DNA of 64,000 nucleotides, taken from NCBI GenBank assembly GCA_004000035.1, contig RJAE01000006.1, positions 62,001 to 126,000 on the forward strand, in the 5' to 3' direction. Position numbers and translations under genes: made by a program. The first letter of the stretch is position 1, and every line of letters begins with the position of its first letter. This document shows positions 34,234 to 43,951 of this stretch, one piece after another. The DNA comes from Arthrobacter sulfonylureivorans. Lineage in GTDB: Bacteria; Actinomycetota; Actinomycetes; Actinomycetales; Micrococcaceae. The notes under the pieces were generated by a model. The model worked only from the letters and a program-made list of their open reading frames with translations. It made no database searches and had not been told where the DNA came from.

Positions 34234-34320
34234 ACCTCAAGGTTAGGAGACTGCATCGGCCCGTGTAGTCAGCACCACGCCGGGCAGTACAGTATTGGTT
34301 GGTCACATCGTAGGAGTTCC

Positions 34321-35289
34321 ATGCCCCGCCCCGACGCCGCCGCCCCGGCATCTTCCATCGAACCGGCAGAAGCCGGCCTGCTGCACCGGCGTATCCGCGA
34401 CTGGTTTGCGGCCAGCGCAAGGGATCTGCCTTGGCGCCGCCCCGGGTGCGACCCGTGGGGCATTTTGGTCAGCGAGTTCATGCTGCAGCAGACCCCGGTA
34501 GTCCGGGTGCTGCCGGTCTGGGAGCAGTGGATGCAGCGCTGGCCGCGCCCGGCCGATCTCGCCGCAGATTCGGCCGGCGAAGCGGTCAGGGCCTGGGGGC
34601 GGCTGGGGTACCCCCGCCGTGCGCTGCGCCTGCATGCCGCGGCTGCTGCCATTGTGGACCGCCACGGCGGCCGGGTGCCGGACGACCACGCCAGCCTGCT
34701 GGAACTCCCCGGCGTCGGGACCTACACGGCGGCTGCGGTGGCATCCTTCGCCTTCGGGCTGCCGGAAACCGTGGTGGACACGAATATCCGCCGGGTACAT
34801 GCCCGCTTGGTCACCGGCGCGGCCCTCCCCGCGCCCACGCTCACTGCCGCCGAGATGCGGCTGGCCCAGAAATTGATGCCGGGCAGCGGCACCAAGGAGT
34901 GGAACGCCGGCGCCATGGAACTTGGTGCCCTCATTTGCACGGCGAGGTCGCCGCGGTGCGATGCCTGCCCGGTGATGGACCGCTGCGCTTGGGTGAAAGC
35001 CGGGCGTCCGGAACCCCATTACGTACCCAAGGGGCAGGCCTGGGCGGGCACGGACCGGCAAGTGCGAGGCGCCATGATGGCCGTCCTGCGCGAAGCGGAA
35101 TCGTCCGTGCCGCGCGAGATCCTGCTGGGCAGTATGGAACTGGCGGTGCTGCCGTCTGCCTACCAAGGGCCTCTGGCGGCGCTGCGCGCGCTGCCGGCCG
35201 GCGACGAACAGTTGGGCCGGGCCCTCGACGGGCTGCTGACGGACGGGCTGGCCGTCACGGCAGGCGACGGCATCAGTCTTCCCGGCTAA
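34321..35289 (+). CDS. mutY: A/G-specific adenine DNA glycosylase
   Basis: 322 aa with GGAG before the ATG. It removes adenine mispaired with 8-oxoguanine. Motifs: LPWRRPGCDPWGILVSEFML with QQTPV, the HhH segment LPGVGTYTAAAVASFAF, catalytic Asp in VVDTNIRRVHARLV, and the 4Fe-4S cluster with C-X6-C-X2-C-X5-C spacing (CTARSPRCDACPVMDRC). The C-terminal NUDIX-like domain is short, as usual for actinobacterial MutY. Confidence 0.95.
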   Translation: MPRPDAAAPASSIEPAEAGLLHRRIRDWFAASARDLPWRRPGCDPWGILVSEFMLQQTPVVRVLPVWEQWMQRWPRPADLAADSAGEAVRAWGRLGYPRRALRLHAAAAAIVDRHGGRVPDDHASLLELPGVGTYTAAAVASFAFGLPETVVDTNIRRVHARLVTGAALPAPTLTAAEMRLAQKLMPGSGTKEWNAGAMELGALICTARSPRCDACPVMDRCAWVKAGRPEPHYVPKGQAWAGTDRQVRGAMMAVLREAESSVPREILLGSMELAVLPSAYQGPLAALRALPAGDEQLGRALDGLLTDGLAVTAGDGISLPG

Positions 35290-35325
35290 CCAGGCGGAGC
35301 CGGTCTCAGCGGGAGCGTCGGCCGG

Positions 35326-35835
35326 TCAGAGCGAGCGGATCATCCGGGTGTTGCCCAGCGTATTGGGTTTGACCCGGGCCAGGTCGAGGAACTCGGCCAC
35401 GCCTTCGTCGGTAGATCGCAGCAGCTCGGAATACACCTCCGGGTCCACCGCCGATTGGTCGGCCATCACCTCGAAGCCATGCCTGGTGAAGAAGTCCACC
35501 TCGAAGGTCAGGCAGAACACGCGGTTGACGCCCAGGTCCCTGGCCGCGCCGATGAGTTCGTCCAGCAGTGCGTGGCCCACTCCCCTGCCGCGCCAGTGCG
35601 CCGCGGTGGCCAGCGTGCGCACCTCGGCGATGTCCTCCCACATGACGTGCACGGCGCCGCAACCCACGACTTCGCCCTCCGGCGTCTCCGCGACCCGAAA
35701 CTCCTGGATGCCTTCGAAGTACGCCACCGCTTCCTTCTCCAGCAGCACCCGTTCGTCGGCCAGCGGTTTCACCAGGCGGCGGATCTCCACGACGTCGGAG
35801 GTGCGGGCGGGGCGGATCTTGAAGGCGTCGGTCAC
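35326..35835 (-). CDS. stand-alone amino-acid (glutamate) N-acetyltransferase, ArgA-like GNAT
   Basis: 169 aa from a GTG. The GNAT fold has an acetyl-CoA loop (EVRTLATAAHWRGRGVGHAL). The DVVEIRRLVKPLADERVLL start and the VFCLTFEVDFFTRHGFEV segment match the short ArgA-type acetyltransferases that in actinobacteria make N-acetylglutamate for arginine synthesis without an amino-acid-kinase domain. No arg genes are adjacent, so the substrate is by family only. Its start lies 10 nt after the S9 peptidase stop. Confidence 0.82.
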   Translation of the reverse strand: MTDAFKIRPARTSDVVEIRRLVKPLADERVLLEKEAVAYFEGIQEFRVAETPEGEVVGCGAVHVMWEDIAEVRTLATAAHWRGRGVGHALLDELIGAARDLGVNRVFCLTFEVDFFTRHGFEVMADQSAVDPEVYSELLRSTDEGVAEFLDLARVKPNTLGNTRMIRSL

Positions 35836-35844
35836 CCAGCCAGT

Positions 35845-37965
35845 CTAAAGCCCCAGTTCTGCCGGCAGTTCCGCCTCTTGGTCGAGCACGTGCCGGGCGA
35901 GGAAGTTGGAGACTACGGTGTACCAGATTTTGGCATGCTGTGGTGAGAGCACCCAATGGTTCTCGTCGGGGAAGTACAGGAACCGATGCGGCGTCTCCCC
36001 GTCCGCTCCCGCCGCCAGCTGCGACCGGGACAGGAGTTCGTACCAGAGCCGCAGCCCCTCGCCGATCGGCACCCGGTAGTCCTTGTCCCCGTGCACCACC
36101 AGCATCGGTGTGTTGATGTTCTGCACGTGCAAGTGCGGGGAGTTCTCCAGCGCCATCTCCGGGGTCATCTCCCGCTCCCAGTAAGGGGATACGTCGGTCG
36201 TCGGGCCGAACTGGTCCAGTGCCCAGAGGCTGGCGTGGGTGACAATGGCCCGGAACCGGTCGGTATGCCCTGCAATCCAGTTGGCCATGTAACCGCCGAA
36301 GGAGCCGCCCATCGCGGCCGTCCGGGTGCCGTCGATGTCCTCCCGCTGCACGGCGGCGTCGGTGATGGCCATCAGGTCCGAGTACGGGGCTTGGCCCCAT
36401 TGCCCCCAGCCCCGGCGGATGAAGTCGTCCCCATAGCCGGTGGAGAGGGCCGGATCCGGCAGCAGCACGGCGTAGCCCTGCGCCACCAACAGCCACGGGC
36501 ACCAGCGCCAACTCCACGCATTCCATGAGCCGAGCGGGCCGCCGTGCACCCACAGCAGCAGTGGCGCTGGGTTCTGCGCGGACGCACCCTCGGGCAGCGC
36601 CAGCCACGCGCGCACCGGGGCCTGCGCGCCATCGGCGCCCACCGTCGTCGTGATTTCTTCCAGCCGGCCGCCCAGTTCCGGACGGGGTGCAGGAGCGGGC
36701 AGCACCGTGGTGTCCCCGGAGGACAGGTCGATGCGCACCGGCTCGGGCGGAAACAGGTAGGAGCTTCGCAGCGCGTAGGCGAACCGCCCGTCCGGGCTGA
36801 CCACGACGTCGGTGTACGCTGCATCGTCGTGCGTCACCTGCCGCACGGAGCCGCTGCCGGCGTCGACGCAGAACAACGGCGCGCGGCCGCCGTCATCGGC
36901 TGTCACCAGCAGGCCCGAACCGTCGGGCAGCCAGGCGGCCGGATGAGGCCAGCGGTCCCAGTCCGCGGCCAGCGGGCGCAGCTCGCCGCCGGCCAGCGGG
37001 AGCAGTCCCAGGCGGACCGAAGGAACGGTCTCCGGCCCGGAGACGGATTCGCAGACCACCACCACGGTGCGGTTGTCGGGGCTGACCGGGCCGGGCGTGT
37101 AGTCGGTGTCCGGGCTTTCCAGCAGGATCCGCCACCCGCCGGTGGCCGTGTCCACGGCGGCCAGCACGCTGCGGGTGTCTCCCCGCGGCAGCGGCCGGCG
37201 GACGTTGACCATCAGGGTGCTGCCGTCCGGGCTGAGTTCGGCCGCTGTTTCCATCAGGGCATTTCCGGCCCACTCGGTGATGTTGCGCAGGCTGCCACTC
37301 GGCTCATCATCCACGGTCTGAGTAGCAGCCGCGTCGTCCGCGGATTCCTGCAGGATGAAGTGCCGCTTCTCCCCCGGCCCCAGGTCGTGGTCCCAGAAGC
37401 GCACCGGGTACCCCGAATGCAGGATCGCGGAGACCTTCTTGTCCTTGCGGGCGGCCCGCAGCTTCGCGTCGTCCTCTTCGCCGTCGGAACCGCTCAAGAC
37501 CTGCCCGTCCACCACCACGGTGTCTGCGTCACTGGCACAGCGCACCGCGGCGACGCCGCCGGGACGCGACAGCACCATCCTGCCTTCGCCTCCGGCCGCC
37601 GCCAGGCGCCACAGTGCAGGCACCGCCTCTTCAGCCGGATCGTCGGGGTTCGGGCGGGCGGAGGTGAAATAGAGATCGCCGTTGCGGGCAAACGCCGCCC
37701 CGGACTCGCCCTTGGAGCTGCGCGTGATCCGGCGGGCCTGGCGCTCACCGGCGGGATCAACTTCCCAGAGGGCGGAGACGTACTCGGTGGCGGCTGAGTT
37801 CAGCACGCTGACGCAGGTAACCAGCTGGCTGCCGTCCGGGCTGAGCGCCAGCGACCCCAGCCGCGGCAGCGCGATGTAGCGGTCCAGGTCTCGGAACGGG
37901 GTGGCGGGAGCCTGCTGGAGGGGTGCCTCCGCCCGGATATCGGAAGTAAGTGCTTCAGAACTCAT
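35845..37965 (-). CDS. S9 family serine peptidase (acylaminoacyl / prolyl oligopeptidase type)
   Basis: 706 aa from ATG 37965; a GTG at 37980 is the alternative, and neither has a clear ribosome site, so the transcript may be leaderless. Residues 1-400 form a beta-propeller with DPP/WD-like repeats (LALSPDGSQLVTC, AELSPDGSTLMVNV, VVVSPDGRFAYALR). The C-terminal alpha/beta hydrolase has the nucleophile Ser in GGSFGGYMANW, the Asp in VVHGDKDYRVPI and the His in FPDENHWVLSPQH. It has no signal peptide, so it acts in the cytosol on peptides. It is followed closely by the acetyltransferase gene. Confidence 0.92.
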   Translation of the reverse strand: MSSEALTSDIRAEAPLQQAPATPFRDLDRYIALPRLGSLALSPDGSQLVTCVSVLNSAATEYVSALWEVDPAGERQARRITRSSKGESGAAFARNGDLYFTSARPNPDDPAEEAVPALWRLAAAGGEGRMVLSRPGGVAAVRCASDADTVVVDGQVLSGSDGEEDDAKLRAARKDKKVSAILHSGYPVRFWDHDLGPGEKRHFILQESADDAAATQTVDDEPSGSLRNITEWAGNALMETAAELSPDGSTLMVNVRRPLPRGDTRSVLAAVDTATGGWRILLESPDTDYTPGPVSPDNRTVVVVCESVSGPETVPSVRLGLLPLAGGELRPLAADWDRWPHPAAWLPDGSGLLVTADDGGRAPLFCVDAGSGSVRQVTHDDAAYTDVVVSPDGRFAYALRSSYLFPPEPVRIDLSSGDTTVLPAPAPRPELGGRLEEITTTVGADGAQAPVRAWLALPEGASAQNPAPLLLWVHGGPLGSWNAWSWRWCPWLLVAQGYAVLLPDPALSTGYGDDFIRRGWGQWGQAPYSDLMAITDAAVQREDIDGTRTAAMGGSFGGYMANWIAGHTDRFRAIVTHASLWALDQFGPTTDVSPYWEREMTPEMALENSPHLHVQNINTPMLVVHGDKDYRVPIGEGLRLWYELLSRSQLAAGADGETPHRFLYFPDENHWVLSPQHAKIWYTVVSNFLARHVLDQEAELPAELGL

Positions 37966-38051
37966 GGATTCAGTAAACACTACTTGTGCCGCGGATCACA
38001 GATGAATGCCCAAATCAACCCTATCGGCGTGCTTCACCGGGACGGCTAAAA

Positions 38052-38083
38052 CGGAGAACCCCGGCCGAAGCCGGGGTTCTCCG
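38052..38083 (-). terminator. rho-independent terminator of clpC
   Basis: A perfect 13-bp stem (CGGAGAACCCCGG and complement, 6-nt loop) followed on the minus strand by TTTTAG, 14 nt after the clpC stop. Confidence 0.88.
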
Positions 38084-38096
38084 TGCGCAGTGCTGG

Positions 38097-40595
38097 CTAC
38101 TGGGACAGTGCCGGGGTGTCCGGAACTTCCTCAATCGCCTTGGGGGCGCTGGTACTGGTGAAGACGAACGTTGCCGTTTCGCCCTCGCCGTCGACGTCCA
38201 CGTGGATGGTTTCGCCGGGGTGGAACTCACCGAAGAGGATCTTCTCCGAGAGCTGATCCTCGATCTCGCGCTGGATGGTCCGGCGCAGCGGACGGGCACC
38301 CATCGTGGGATCGTAGCCGCGGGTGGCCAGCAGCACCTTGGCCGGATCGGTCAGCTCGATCTTGAGGTTCTTCTCGGCCAACCGCTTCCGCAGCCGCTCG
38401 ACGAACAGATCCACGATCTGGACGATCTCTTCCTCGCTCAACTGCGGGAACACCACCGTGTCGTCAACGCGGTTGAGGAACTCGGGCCGGAAGTGCTGCT
38501 TGAGCTCATCCTGGACCCGGGCGCGCATCCGCTCGTACCCGGTCTTGGTGTCCGTGCCCGACTGGAAGCCGGTCATGACGCCCTTGGAGATGTCCCGTGT
38601 GCCCAAGTTGGTGGTCATGATGATCACCGTGTTCTTGAAGTCCACGACGCGGCCCTGGCTGTCCGTCAGCCGGCCGTCCTCGAGGATCTGCAGCAGCGAG
38701 TTGAACAGGTCCGCGTGGGCCTTCTCCACCTCGTCGAAGAGCACCACGGAGAACGGGCGGCGGCGTACCTTCTCGGTCAGCTGCCCGCCCTCTTCGTAGC
38801 CGACGTAGCCCGGAGGGGCACCGAAAAGCCGCGAAACGGTGTGCTTCTCCGAGTATTCGGACATGTCCAGGGTGATCAGCGCGTCTTCCTCACCGAAGAG
38901 GAATTCCGCCAGGGCCTTGGCGAGCTCGGTCTTGCCGACGCCGGTGGGGCCGGCGAAGATGAACGAGCCGGAGGGGCGGTTGGGGTCCTTCAGGCCGGCC
39001 CGGGTGCGGCGGATCGCCTGTGAGATGGCCGTGATCGCCTGGTCCTGGCCGATCACACGCTTGTGCAGCTCTGCCTCCATGTGCATCAGGCGGCTGGACT
39101 CTTCCTCGGTCAGCTTGAACACCGGGATGCCGGTGGAGTTGGCCAGCACTTCGGCCACCAAGTCCTCGTCGACCTCGGCAATCTCATCCAGGTCGCCGGA
39201 CTTCCAGGCGCGTTCCTTCTCCGCCCGCTCGTCCTGCAGCCTGCTCTCCTGGTCCCGCAGGGTGGCGGCACCCTCGAAGTCCTGGGCATCGATGGCCGAT
39301 TCCTTCTGCTTCTTCAGCTGGGAAATGCGCTCGTCGATGTCCTTGAGCTCCGGCGGTGCAGTCATCCGGCGGATGCGCAACCGGGCGCCGGCCTCGTCGA
39401 TCAGGTCGATGGCCTTGTCCGGCAGGAAGCGGTCGGAAATGTAGCGGTGCGCCAGATGCGCGGCTGCATCCAGGGCGCCGTCGGTGATGGACACCCGGTG
39501 GTGCGCTTCGTAGCGGTCGCGCAGGCCCTTGAGGATCAGCACGGTGTGCTCCACGGACGGTTCCTCGACCTGGATCGGCTGGAACCGGCGCTCCAGCGCG
39601 GCGTCCTTCTCGATGTGCTTGCGGTACTCGTCCAGCGTGGTCGCACCGATGGTCTGCAGTTCGCCGCGGGCCAGCATTGGCTTCAGGATGGACGCGGCGT
39701 CGATCGCACCCTCAGCCGCACCCGCCCCGACCAGCGTGTGGATCTCGTCGATGAACAGGATGATGTCGCCGCGGGTCCGGATTTCCTTCAGGACCTTCTT
39801 CAGCCGCTCCTCGAAGTCACCGCGGTAGCGGGAACCGGCCACCAGTGACCCCAGGTCCAGCGTGTAGAGCTGCTTGTCCTTGATGGTCTCGGGCACGTCG
39901 CCGCGGACAATGGCCTGGGCCAGTCCCTCGACCACGGCCGTCTTGCCGACGCCGGGCTCGCCGATCAGCACCGGATTGTTCTTGGTGCGGCGGGAGAGGA
40001 CCTGCATGACGCGTTCCATCTCGTGCTCGCGCCCGATCACCGGGTCGAGCTTGGATTCACGCGCGGCCTGGGTGAGGTTGCGGCCGAACTGGTCCAGCAC
40101 GACGGATCCGGCAGGAGTGCCCTCCTGCTGCTGGCCGGCGGTGACCGGCTCCTTGCCCTGGTAACCGGAGAGCAACTGGATGACCTGCTGGCGCACGCGG
40201 TTGAGGTCTGCACCCAGCTTGACCAGCACCTGGGTGGCCACGCCTTCGCCTTCGCGGATCAGGCCCAGCAGGATGTGCTCGGTACCGATGTAGTTGTGGC
40301 CAAGCTGGAGGGCTTCGCGCAGCGAGAGCTCCAGGACCTTCTTGGCGCGCGGCGTGAACGGAATGTGACCGCTCGGTGCCTGCTGGCCCTGGCCGATGAT
40401 TTCCTGGACCTGCTCACGAACGCCATTCAGGGAGACGCCGAGGAACTCCAGTGCTTTGGCGGCAACGCCCTCACCCTCGTGGATCAAACCCAGGAGGATA
40501 TGTTCGGTGCCGATGTAGTTGTGGTTGAGCATGCGGGCTTCTTCTTGAGCCAGCACGACAACGCGACGGGCACGGTCGGTAAATCTCTCAAACAT
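38097..40595 (-). CDS. clpC: ATP-dependent Clp protease ATP-binding subunit ClpC
   Basis: 832 aa from an ATG with AGGAG seven bases upstream ([20 protein letters not shown]). It has two N-terminal Clp_N repeats ([20 protein letters not shown] and its second copy), AAA-1 Walker [16 protein letters not shown], a UVR/M-domain coiled coil ([20 protein letters not shown]), and AAA-2 Walker [21 protein letters not shown]. It unfolds substrates for ClpP and is a stress-response unfoldase, essential in several actinobacteria. It is monocistronic, with its own terminator. Confidence 0.97.
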   Translation of the reverse strand: MFERFTDRARRVVVLAQEEARMLNHNYIGTEHILLGLIHEGEGVAAKALEFLGVSLNGVREQVQEIIGQGQQAPSGHIPFTPRAKKVLELSLREALQLGHNYIGTEHILLGLIREGEGVATQVLVKLGADLNRVRQQVIQLLSGYQGKEPVTAGQQQEGTPAGSVVLDQFGRNLTQAARESKLDPVIGREHEMERVMQVLSRRTKNNPVLIGEPGVGKTAVVEGLAQAIVRGDVPETIKDKQLYTLDLGSLVAGSRYRGDFEERLKKVLKEIRTRGDIILFIDEIHTLVGAGAAEGAIDAASILKPMLARGELQTIGATTLDEYRKHIEKDAALERRFQPIQVEEPSVEHTVLILKGLRDRYEAHHRVSITDGALDAAAHLAHRYISDRFLPDKAIDLIDEAGARLRIRRMTAPPELKDIDERISQLKKQKESAIDAQDFEGAATLRDQESRLQDERAEKERAWKSGDLDEIAEVDEDLVAEVLANSTGIPVFKLTEEESSRLMHMEAELHKRVIGQDQAITAISQAIRRTRAGLKDPNRPSGSFIFAGPTGVGKTELAKALAEFLFGEEDALITLDMSEYSEKHTVSRLFGAPPGYVGYEEGGQLTEKVRRRPFSVVLFDEVEKAHADLFNSLLQILEDGRLTDSQGRVVDFKNTVIIMTTNLGTRDISKGVMTGFQSGTDTKTGYERMRARVQDELKQHFRPEFLNRVDDTVVFPQLSEEEIVQIVDLFVERLRKRLAEKNLKIELTDPAKVLLATRGYDPTMGARPLRRTIQREIEDQLSEKILFGEFHPGETIHVDVDGEGETATFVFTSTSAPKAIEEVPDTPALSQ

Positions 40596-40698
40596 CTCGC
40601 ACACTCCTAGCTACTGCGTACTTTGATGCTACGTGGCCGACTGCCTCTTGGGAGGGCCTGTTCGCCCTAGGGGTAATGCCCCGCCGGAAGAGCGCAAA

Positions 40699-40726
40699 CG
40701 GGGCGGACAGTTGCCTGTCCGCCCCG
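40699..40726 (-). terminator. hairpin terminator after lsr2
   Basis: A perfect 12-bp stem (CGGGGCGGACAG and complement) with a TTGC loop; on the minus strand it is followed by TTTGCG. It lies 36 nt past the lsr2 stop. Confidence 0.75.
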
Positions 40727-40761
40727 CCGATTGATCTGCCCGTTTGGGAACGGGCCGCCCG

Positions 40762-41094
40762 TTATCCCCCGTGGGCGGCCTTGTAGGCCTCGATGATCTC
40801 AGACTGCACACGACCGCGGTCGCTGACGTTGTAGCCGTTGTCCCGTGCCCACGCCCGGATTGCCGAAGCATCCTGGCTGCGGGTACTGCTGGCCGGCTTG
40901 CCGGCCCTGGCGCCACGGGAAGGAATCTTCCGACCGGCGGAAATGAACGGCTTAAGAGCGTCGCGAAGGGCCGCGGCATTCGTTGAAGAAAGATCAATCT
41001 CGTAGCTGCTGGAATCCATGCTGAAGCGGATCGTTTCATCCGCCGAGCCACCATCCAGATCGTCAACCAGAATGATTTTTACTTCTTGCGCCAC
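40762..41094 (-). CDS. lsr2: Lsr2-family nucleoid-associated protein
   Basis: 110 aa from a GTG with AAGGAGCC upstream. The N-terminal dimerisation domain reads MAQEVKIILVDDLDGGSADE and is followed by FSMDSSSYEIDLSS; a basic linker follows (GRKIPSRGARAGKPASSTRS). The C-terminal DNA-binding domain includes IRAWARDNGYNVSDRGRVQ, with the RGR hook that enters the AT-rich minor groove. It silences AT-rich, often foreign, DNA and shapes the chromosome. A perfect AT-rich inverted repeat lies just upstream and may be an autoregulatory site. Confidence 0.96.
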   Translation of the reverse strand: MAQEVKIILVDDLDGGSADETIRFSMDSSSYEIDLSSTNAAALRDALKPFISAGRKIPSRGARAGKPASSTRSQDASAIRAWARDNGYNVSDRGRVQSEIIEAYKAAHGG

Positions 41095-41117
41095 GGAAGG
41101 CTCCTTTAGTGAGTGAA

Positions 41118-41147
41118 CAATTTGGCCGGGATTACCGAACCAAATTG
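41118..41147. promoter_or_regulatory. AT-rich inverted repeat upstream of lsr2
   Basis: CAATTTGG (41118-41125) and CCAAATTG (41140-41147) form perfect 8-bp arms 14 nt apart, starting 24 nt before the lsr2 start codon. The stretch is clearly AT-richer than its surroundings and could bind Lsr2 itself. Confidence 0.45.
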
Positions 41148-41276
41148 ATTATTGCGCACACTCCATTTGAAGGCAATACGAACTGATTAAGAAAGCCCGA
41201 GAGAATCTGGTATGGACCATATCGGTATAAGCCATAATGTCGGCGAAACCACATGCCCTGTAGTGCTTAAAGGAGA

Positions 41277-41307
41277 AACCCCAGACGATCGATAATCGTC
41301 CGGGGTT
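41277..41307 (-). terminator. candidate terminator of the lysS operon
   Basis: AACCCCAGACGAT and AATCGTCCGGGGTT pair with one mismatch across a 4-nt loop, just after the 52-aa gene. On the minus strand the stem is followed by TCTCCTTTAAG. Confidence 0.55.
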
Positions 41308-41312
41308 CGCCG

Positions 41313-41471
41313 CTATTCGGTGCCGTCTCCGGCCGCGCGCCTATCGGCTTCACGCTCCGCCTCCGCCAAGGCTTCGCGTTCTTTGCGGTCGGCATTGAAT
41401 ATGGCTTTCATCACGAAATAGAACAAGAGTCCGACGCCGAGCGACGGCGCGAGCACCCACAGATATTCCAT
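41313..41471 (-). CDS. 52-residue single-pass membrane protein downstream of lysS
   Basis: The protein starts MEYLWVLAPSLGVGLLFYFV, continues MKAIFNADRKEREALAEAER and ends EADRRAAGDGTE. One N-terminal transmembrane helix (about residues 3-24) is followed by a highly charged helical tail. The ATG lies 2 nt after the lysS stop, and the ribosome site GGAGGTGG is inside the last codons of lysS, so it is translationally coupled to it. I believe similar small proteins occur in Arthrobacter relatives (recollection, not checked). Function unknown. Confidence 0.75.
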   Translation of the reverse strand: MEYLWVLAPSLGVGLLFYFVMKAIFNADRKEREALAEAEREADRRAAGDGTE

Positions 41472-41473
41472 GC

Positions 41474-42991
41474 TTAGCCCACCTCCGGCTTCAGCAGCGG
41501 AAATAGAATGGTTTCCCTGATTCCGACTTGAGTGAAGAGCATCACCAGCCGGTCAATGCCCAGTCCGATGCCGCCCATCGGCGGAGCGCCGTATTCGAGG
41601 GCGCGCAGGAAGTCTTCATCCAACTGCATGGCCTCTTCGTCGCCGGCTGCTGCCAGACGCGACTGCTCGGTCAGGCGTTCGCGCTGGATCACCGGATCAA
41701 TGAGTTCGGAGAACGCGGTGCCGCGTTCCATTCCGCCGATAATGAGATCCCATGCCTCAATCAGCCCCGGCTTATCCCGGTGGTTTCGCGCCAACGGTTG
41801 TGCCGCGGGCGGGTAATCGTAGACGAAGGTCGGCTGCAGCAGGGTGGGTTCGACGATTTCGCCGAACAACTCAACCACGGTTTTCTGGGTGTCCCACTTC
41901 GGGTCGATCTTCACGCCGTGCTCGTCGGCAATTTCGCGCAGGAGGCCGCCGCCGGTCTCCGGAGTGATTTCCCGGCCCACCGCTTCGGACAATCCCGGGT
42001 AGACCCCCAGCCAGCGCCATTCTCCATTGAGGTCAATGGTGCCCTGCGGGGTTTCCAGCACGCGGGTGCCCAGGCTGTCGGCCACATTAAGGATCATCTC
42101 CTTTATGCGGTCAGCCATCACGAACTGGTCGGCATAGGCCTCGTAGCTTTCCAGCGTGGTGAATTCCGGGCTGTGCGTAGAGTCAACACCCTCATTGCGG
42201 AAAATCCGGCCAAGTTCAAAGACCCGGTCAATGCCGCCGACCACCGCACGCTTGAGGTAAAGCTCGGTGGCGATGCGCAGCGTCATGTGCTGGTTGAACG
42301 CATTCAGGTGCGTCTCGAAGGGGCGGGCCGTCGCACCTCCGTGGATCAGCTGCAGCATGGGCGTCTCCACTTCCACATAACCATGGGAGTGCAGGGTGTC
42401 CCTGATGGAACGGATCACGGCCGCCCGGGTGTACACCATCTGCCGGGCTTCGTCGCGGACCATCAGGTCAACGTAGCGCTGCCGCACGCGGGTCTCTTCG
42501 CTGAGGCCGGCATGGAGCACGGGCAGAGGACGCAGCGCCTTGGAGGCCATCTGCCAGGACTCGGCCATCACGGACAGCTCGCCGCGCTTGGAGCTGATGA
42601 CTTCGCCACGGATGAACACATGGTCACCCAAGTCCACCAGCGCCTTCCAATCCGCAAGCGCTTCCTCGCCGATGTTCGCCAGGCTCAGCATGGCCTGCAG
42701 CCGGGTGCCGTTGCCTTCCTGCAGCGTGGCGAAGCACAGCTTTCCGGTGTTGCGGATGAAGACCACCCGCCCGGACACGCCGACGATGTCACCGGTGGTC
42801 TCGTCGGCCTCGAGGTGGCCGTACTTTTCGCGCACCTCGGCCAGCGTATGGGTCCGGTCCACACCCACCGGGTAGGCCTCCACACCGCGTTCCAGGAGTT
42901 TGGCGCGCTTGGCCATGCGCACGTGCATCTGCTCGGAGGCGTCGGCAGCCTCGGCTGCGGGATGTGGGGTGGGGGTATTTTCGCGGGTCAC
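41474..42991 (-). CDS. lysS: lysyl-tRNA synthetase (class II)
   Basis: 505 aa from a GTG at 42991 (VTRENTPTPHPAAEAADASE); the frame is open to 43030, but that part crosses a palindrome. OB-fold anticodon-binding domain around GDIVGVSGRVVFIRNTGKLC. Class II motif 2 is FRNEGVDSTHSPEFTTLESY and motif 3 is GGIGLGIDRLVMLF. It charges tRNA-Lys, such as the one at 22.3 kb. It sits 64 nt after panC, with a perfect palindrome in between. Confidence 0.96.
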   Translation of the reverse strand: MTRENTPTPHPAAEAADASEQMHVRMAKRAKLLERGVEAYPVGVDRTHTLAEVREKYGHLEADETTGDIVGVSGRVVFIRNTGKLCFATLQEGNGTRLQAMLSLANIGEEALADWKALVDLGDHVFIRGEVISSKRGELSVMAESWQMASKALRPLPVLHAGLSEETRVRQRYVDLMVRDEARQMVYTRAAVIRSIRDTLHSHGYVEVETPMLQLIHGGATARPFETHLNAFNQHMTLRIATELYLKRAVVGGIDRVFELGRIFRNEGVDSTHSPEFTTLESYEAYADQFVMADRIKEMILNVADSLGTRVLETPQGTIDLNGEWRWLGVYPGLSEAVGREITPETGGGLLREIADEHGVKIDPKWDTQKTVVELFGEIVEPTLLQPTFVYDYPPAAQPLARNHRDKPGLIEAWDLIIGGMERGTAFSELIDPVIQRERLTEQSRLAAAGDEEAMQLDEDFLRALEYGAPPMGGIGLGIDRLVMLFTQVGIRETILFPLLKPEVG

Positions 42992-43000
42992 GGTAGTTAA

Positions 43001-43014
43001 GGGTACCGGTACCC
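43001..43014. promoter_or_regulatory. 14-bp palindrome upstream of lysS
   Basis: GGGTACCGGTACCC is a perfect palindrome ending 9 nt before the lysS GTG and inside the panC-lysS gap. It may be an operator or part of a hairpin controlling lysS expression; no known consensus is recognised. Confidence 0.4.
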
Positions 43015-43054
43015 GGGCCGGGCCAGCCAAACGCCCAAGCTCAGCGCCCCGGGG

Positions 43055-43951
43055 TCAGTACCCAAGCTGCACGTTGTCGATCAGCCGCACCGGGCCTACC
43101 TTCGCGGCGACCAGCGCCAAGGCCTCGCCGGTGAACGGTGTTTCCCGGCAGTTGAAGGCCACGGGCTCCAGGGTCTTCGGGTCCACCACTTCCAGGTAGT
43201 CCGGCTGGACCAGCGGCGCGGAGTCGATCATGGCCAGGGCGCCGTCGATGTCCAGGGCTTCATGGCGCTCCGCCTGTCCGCGCAGGTACGCCAGGCTGCG
43301 GGACAGCACCAGCGCCGCCTCCCGCTCCGCTTCGGCGAGGAACCGGTTGCGGCTGGAGAGCGCCAGCCCGTCGTCGTCGCGCACAATGGGCACCCCCACG
43401 ACCTCCACGGGGAAGTTCAGGTCTGCCACCATCCGCTTGACCAGCACCAATTGCTGGGCGTCCTTCTGGCCGAAAAACGTCCGATAGTCCGCGTCGCCGG
43501 CCGGCAGCCCGAGATGCAGCAGCTTGGCCACCACCGTGAGCGCTCCGTCGAAGTGGCCGGGCCGGGAGGCCCCCTCGAACTTCGCGCCGAGTTCCCCGGC
43601 GGTAATCCTGACCATCGGTTCGCCGTCCGGGTAGACCTCTTCCACGCTCGGCGCAAACACCACGTCCGCGCCGCACTCCGCCAGCAGGTCCAGATCGGCC
43701 TCGAGCGTGCGCGGGTAACGGTTCAGGTCCTCCTGTTCACCGAACTGCAGCGGATTCACAAAGATGGAAACCACGACGACGTCGCTCGCCTGCCGCGCGG
43801 CGCGCACCAAGGCGGCATGGCCGGCGTGCAGCGCCCCCATGGTCAGCACCAGTCCCAGCGCTGGCCGGCCGCTTGCCCCGGCCTCCGCCAGGAGGCTGCT
43901 GGTGGCATCCTTCAGCTCGGCTTGAGTGCTCACAAGGCGCGGACGGGTCAC
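43055..43951 (-). CDS. panC: pantothenate synthetase
   Basis: 298 aa. It joins pantoate and beta-alanine with ATP. Motifs: [20 protein letters not shown] with the adenylate-binding Hx[35 protein letters not shown] and [11 protein letters not shown] (the KMSKS-like SSRN). Length is typical. Its ATG overlaps the stop of the DUF2520 gene by 4 nt. No panB or panD is near. Confidence 0.97.
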   Translation of the reverse strand: MTRPRLVSTQAELKDATSSLLAEAGASGRPALGLVLTMGALHAGHAALVRAARQASDVVVVSIFVNPLQFGEQEDLNRYPRTLEADLDLLAECGADVVFAPSVEEVYPDGEPMVRITAGELGAKFEGASRPGHFDGALTVVAKLLHLGLPAGDADYRTFFGQKDAQQLVLVKRMVADLNFPVEVVGVPIVRDDDGLALSSRNRFLAEAEREAALVLSRSLAYLRGQAERHEALDIDGALAMIDSAPLVQPDYLEVVDPKTLEPVAFNCRETPFTGEALALVAAKVGPVRLIDNVQLGY

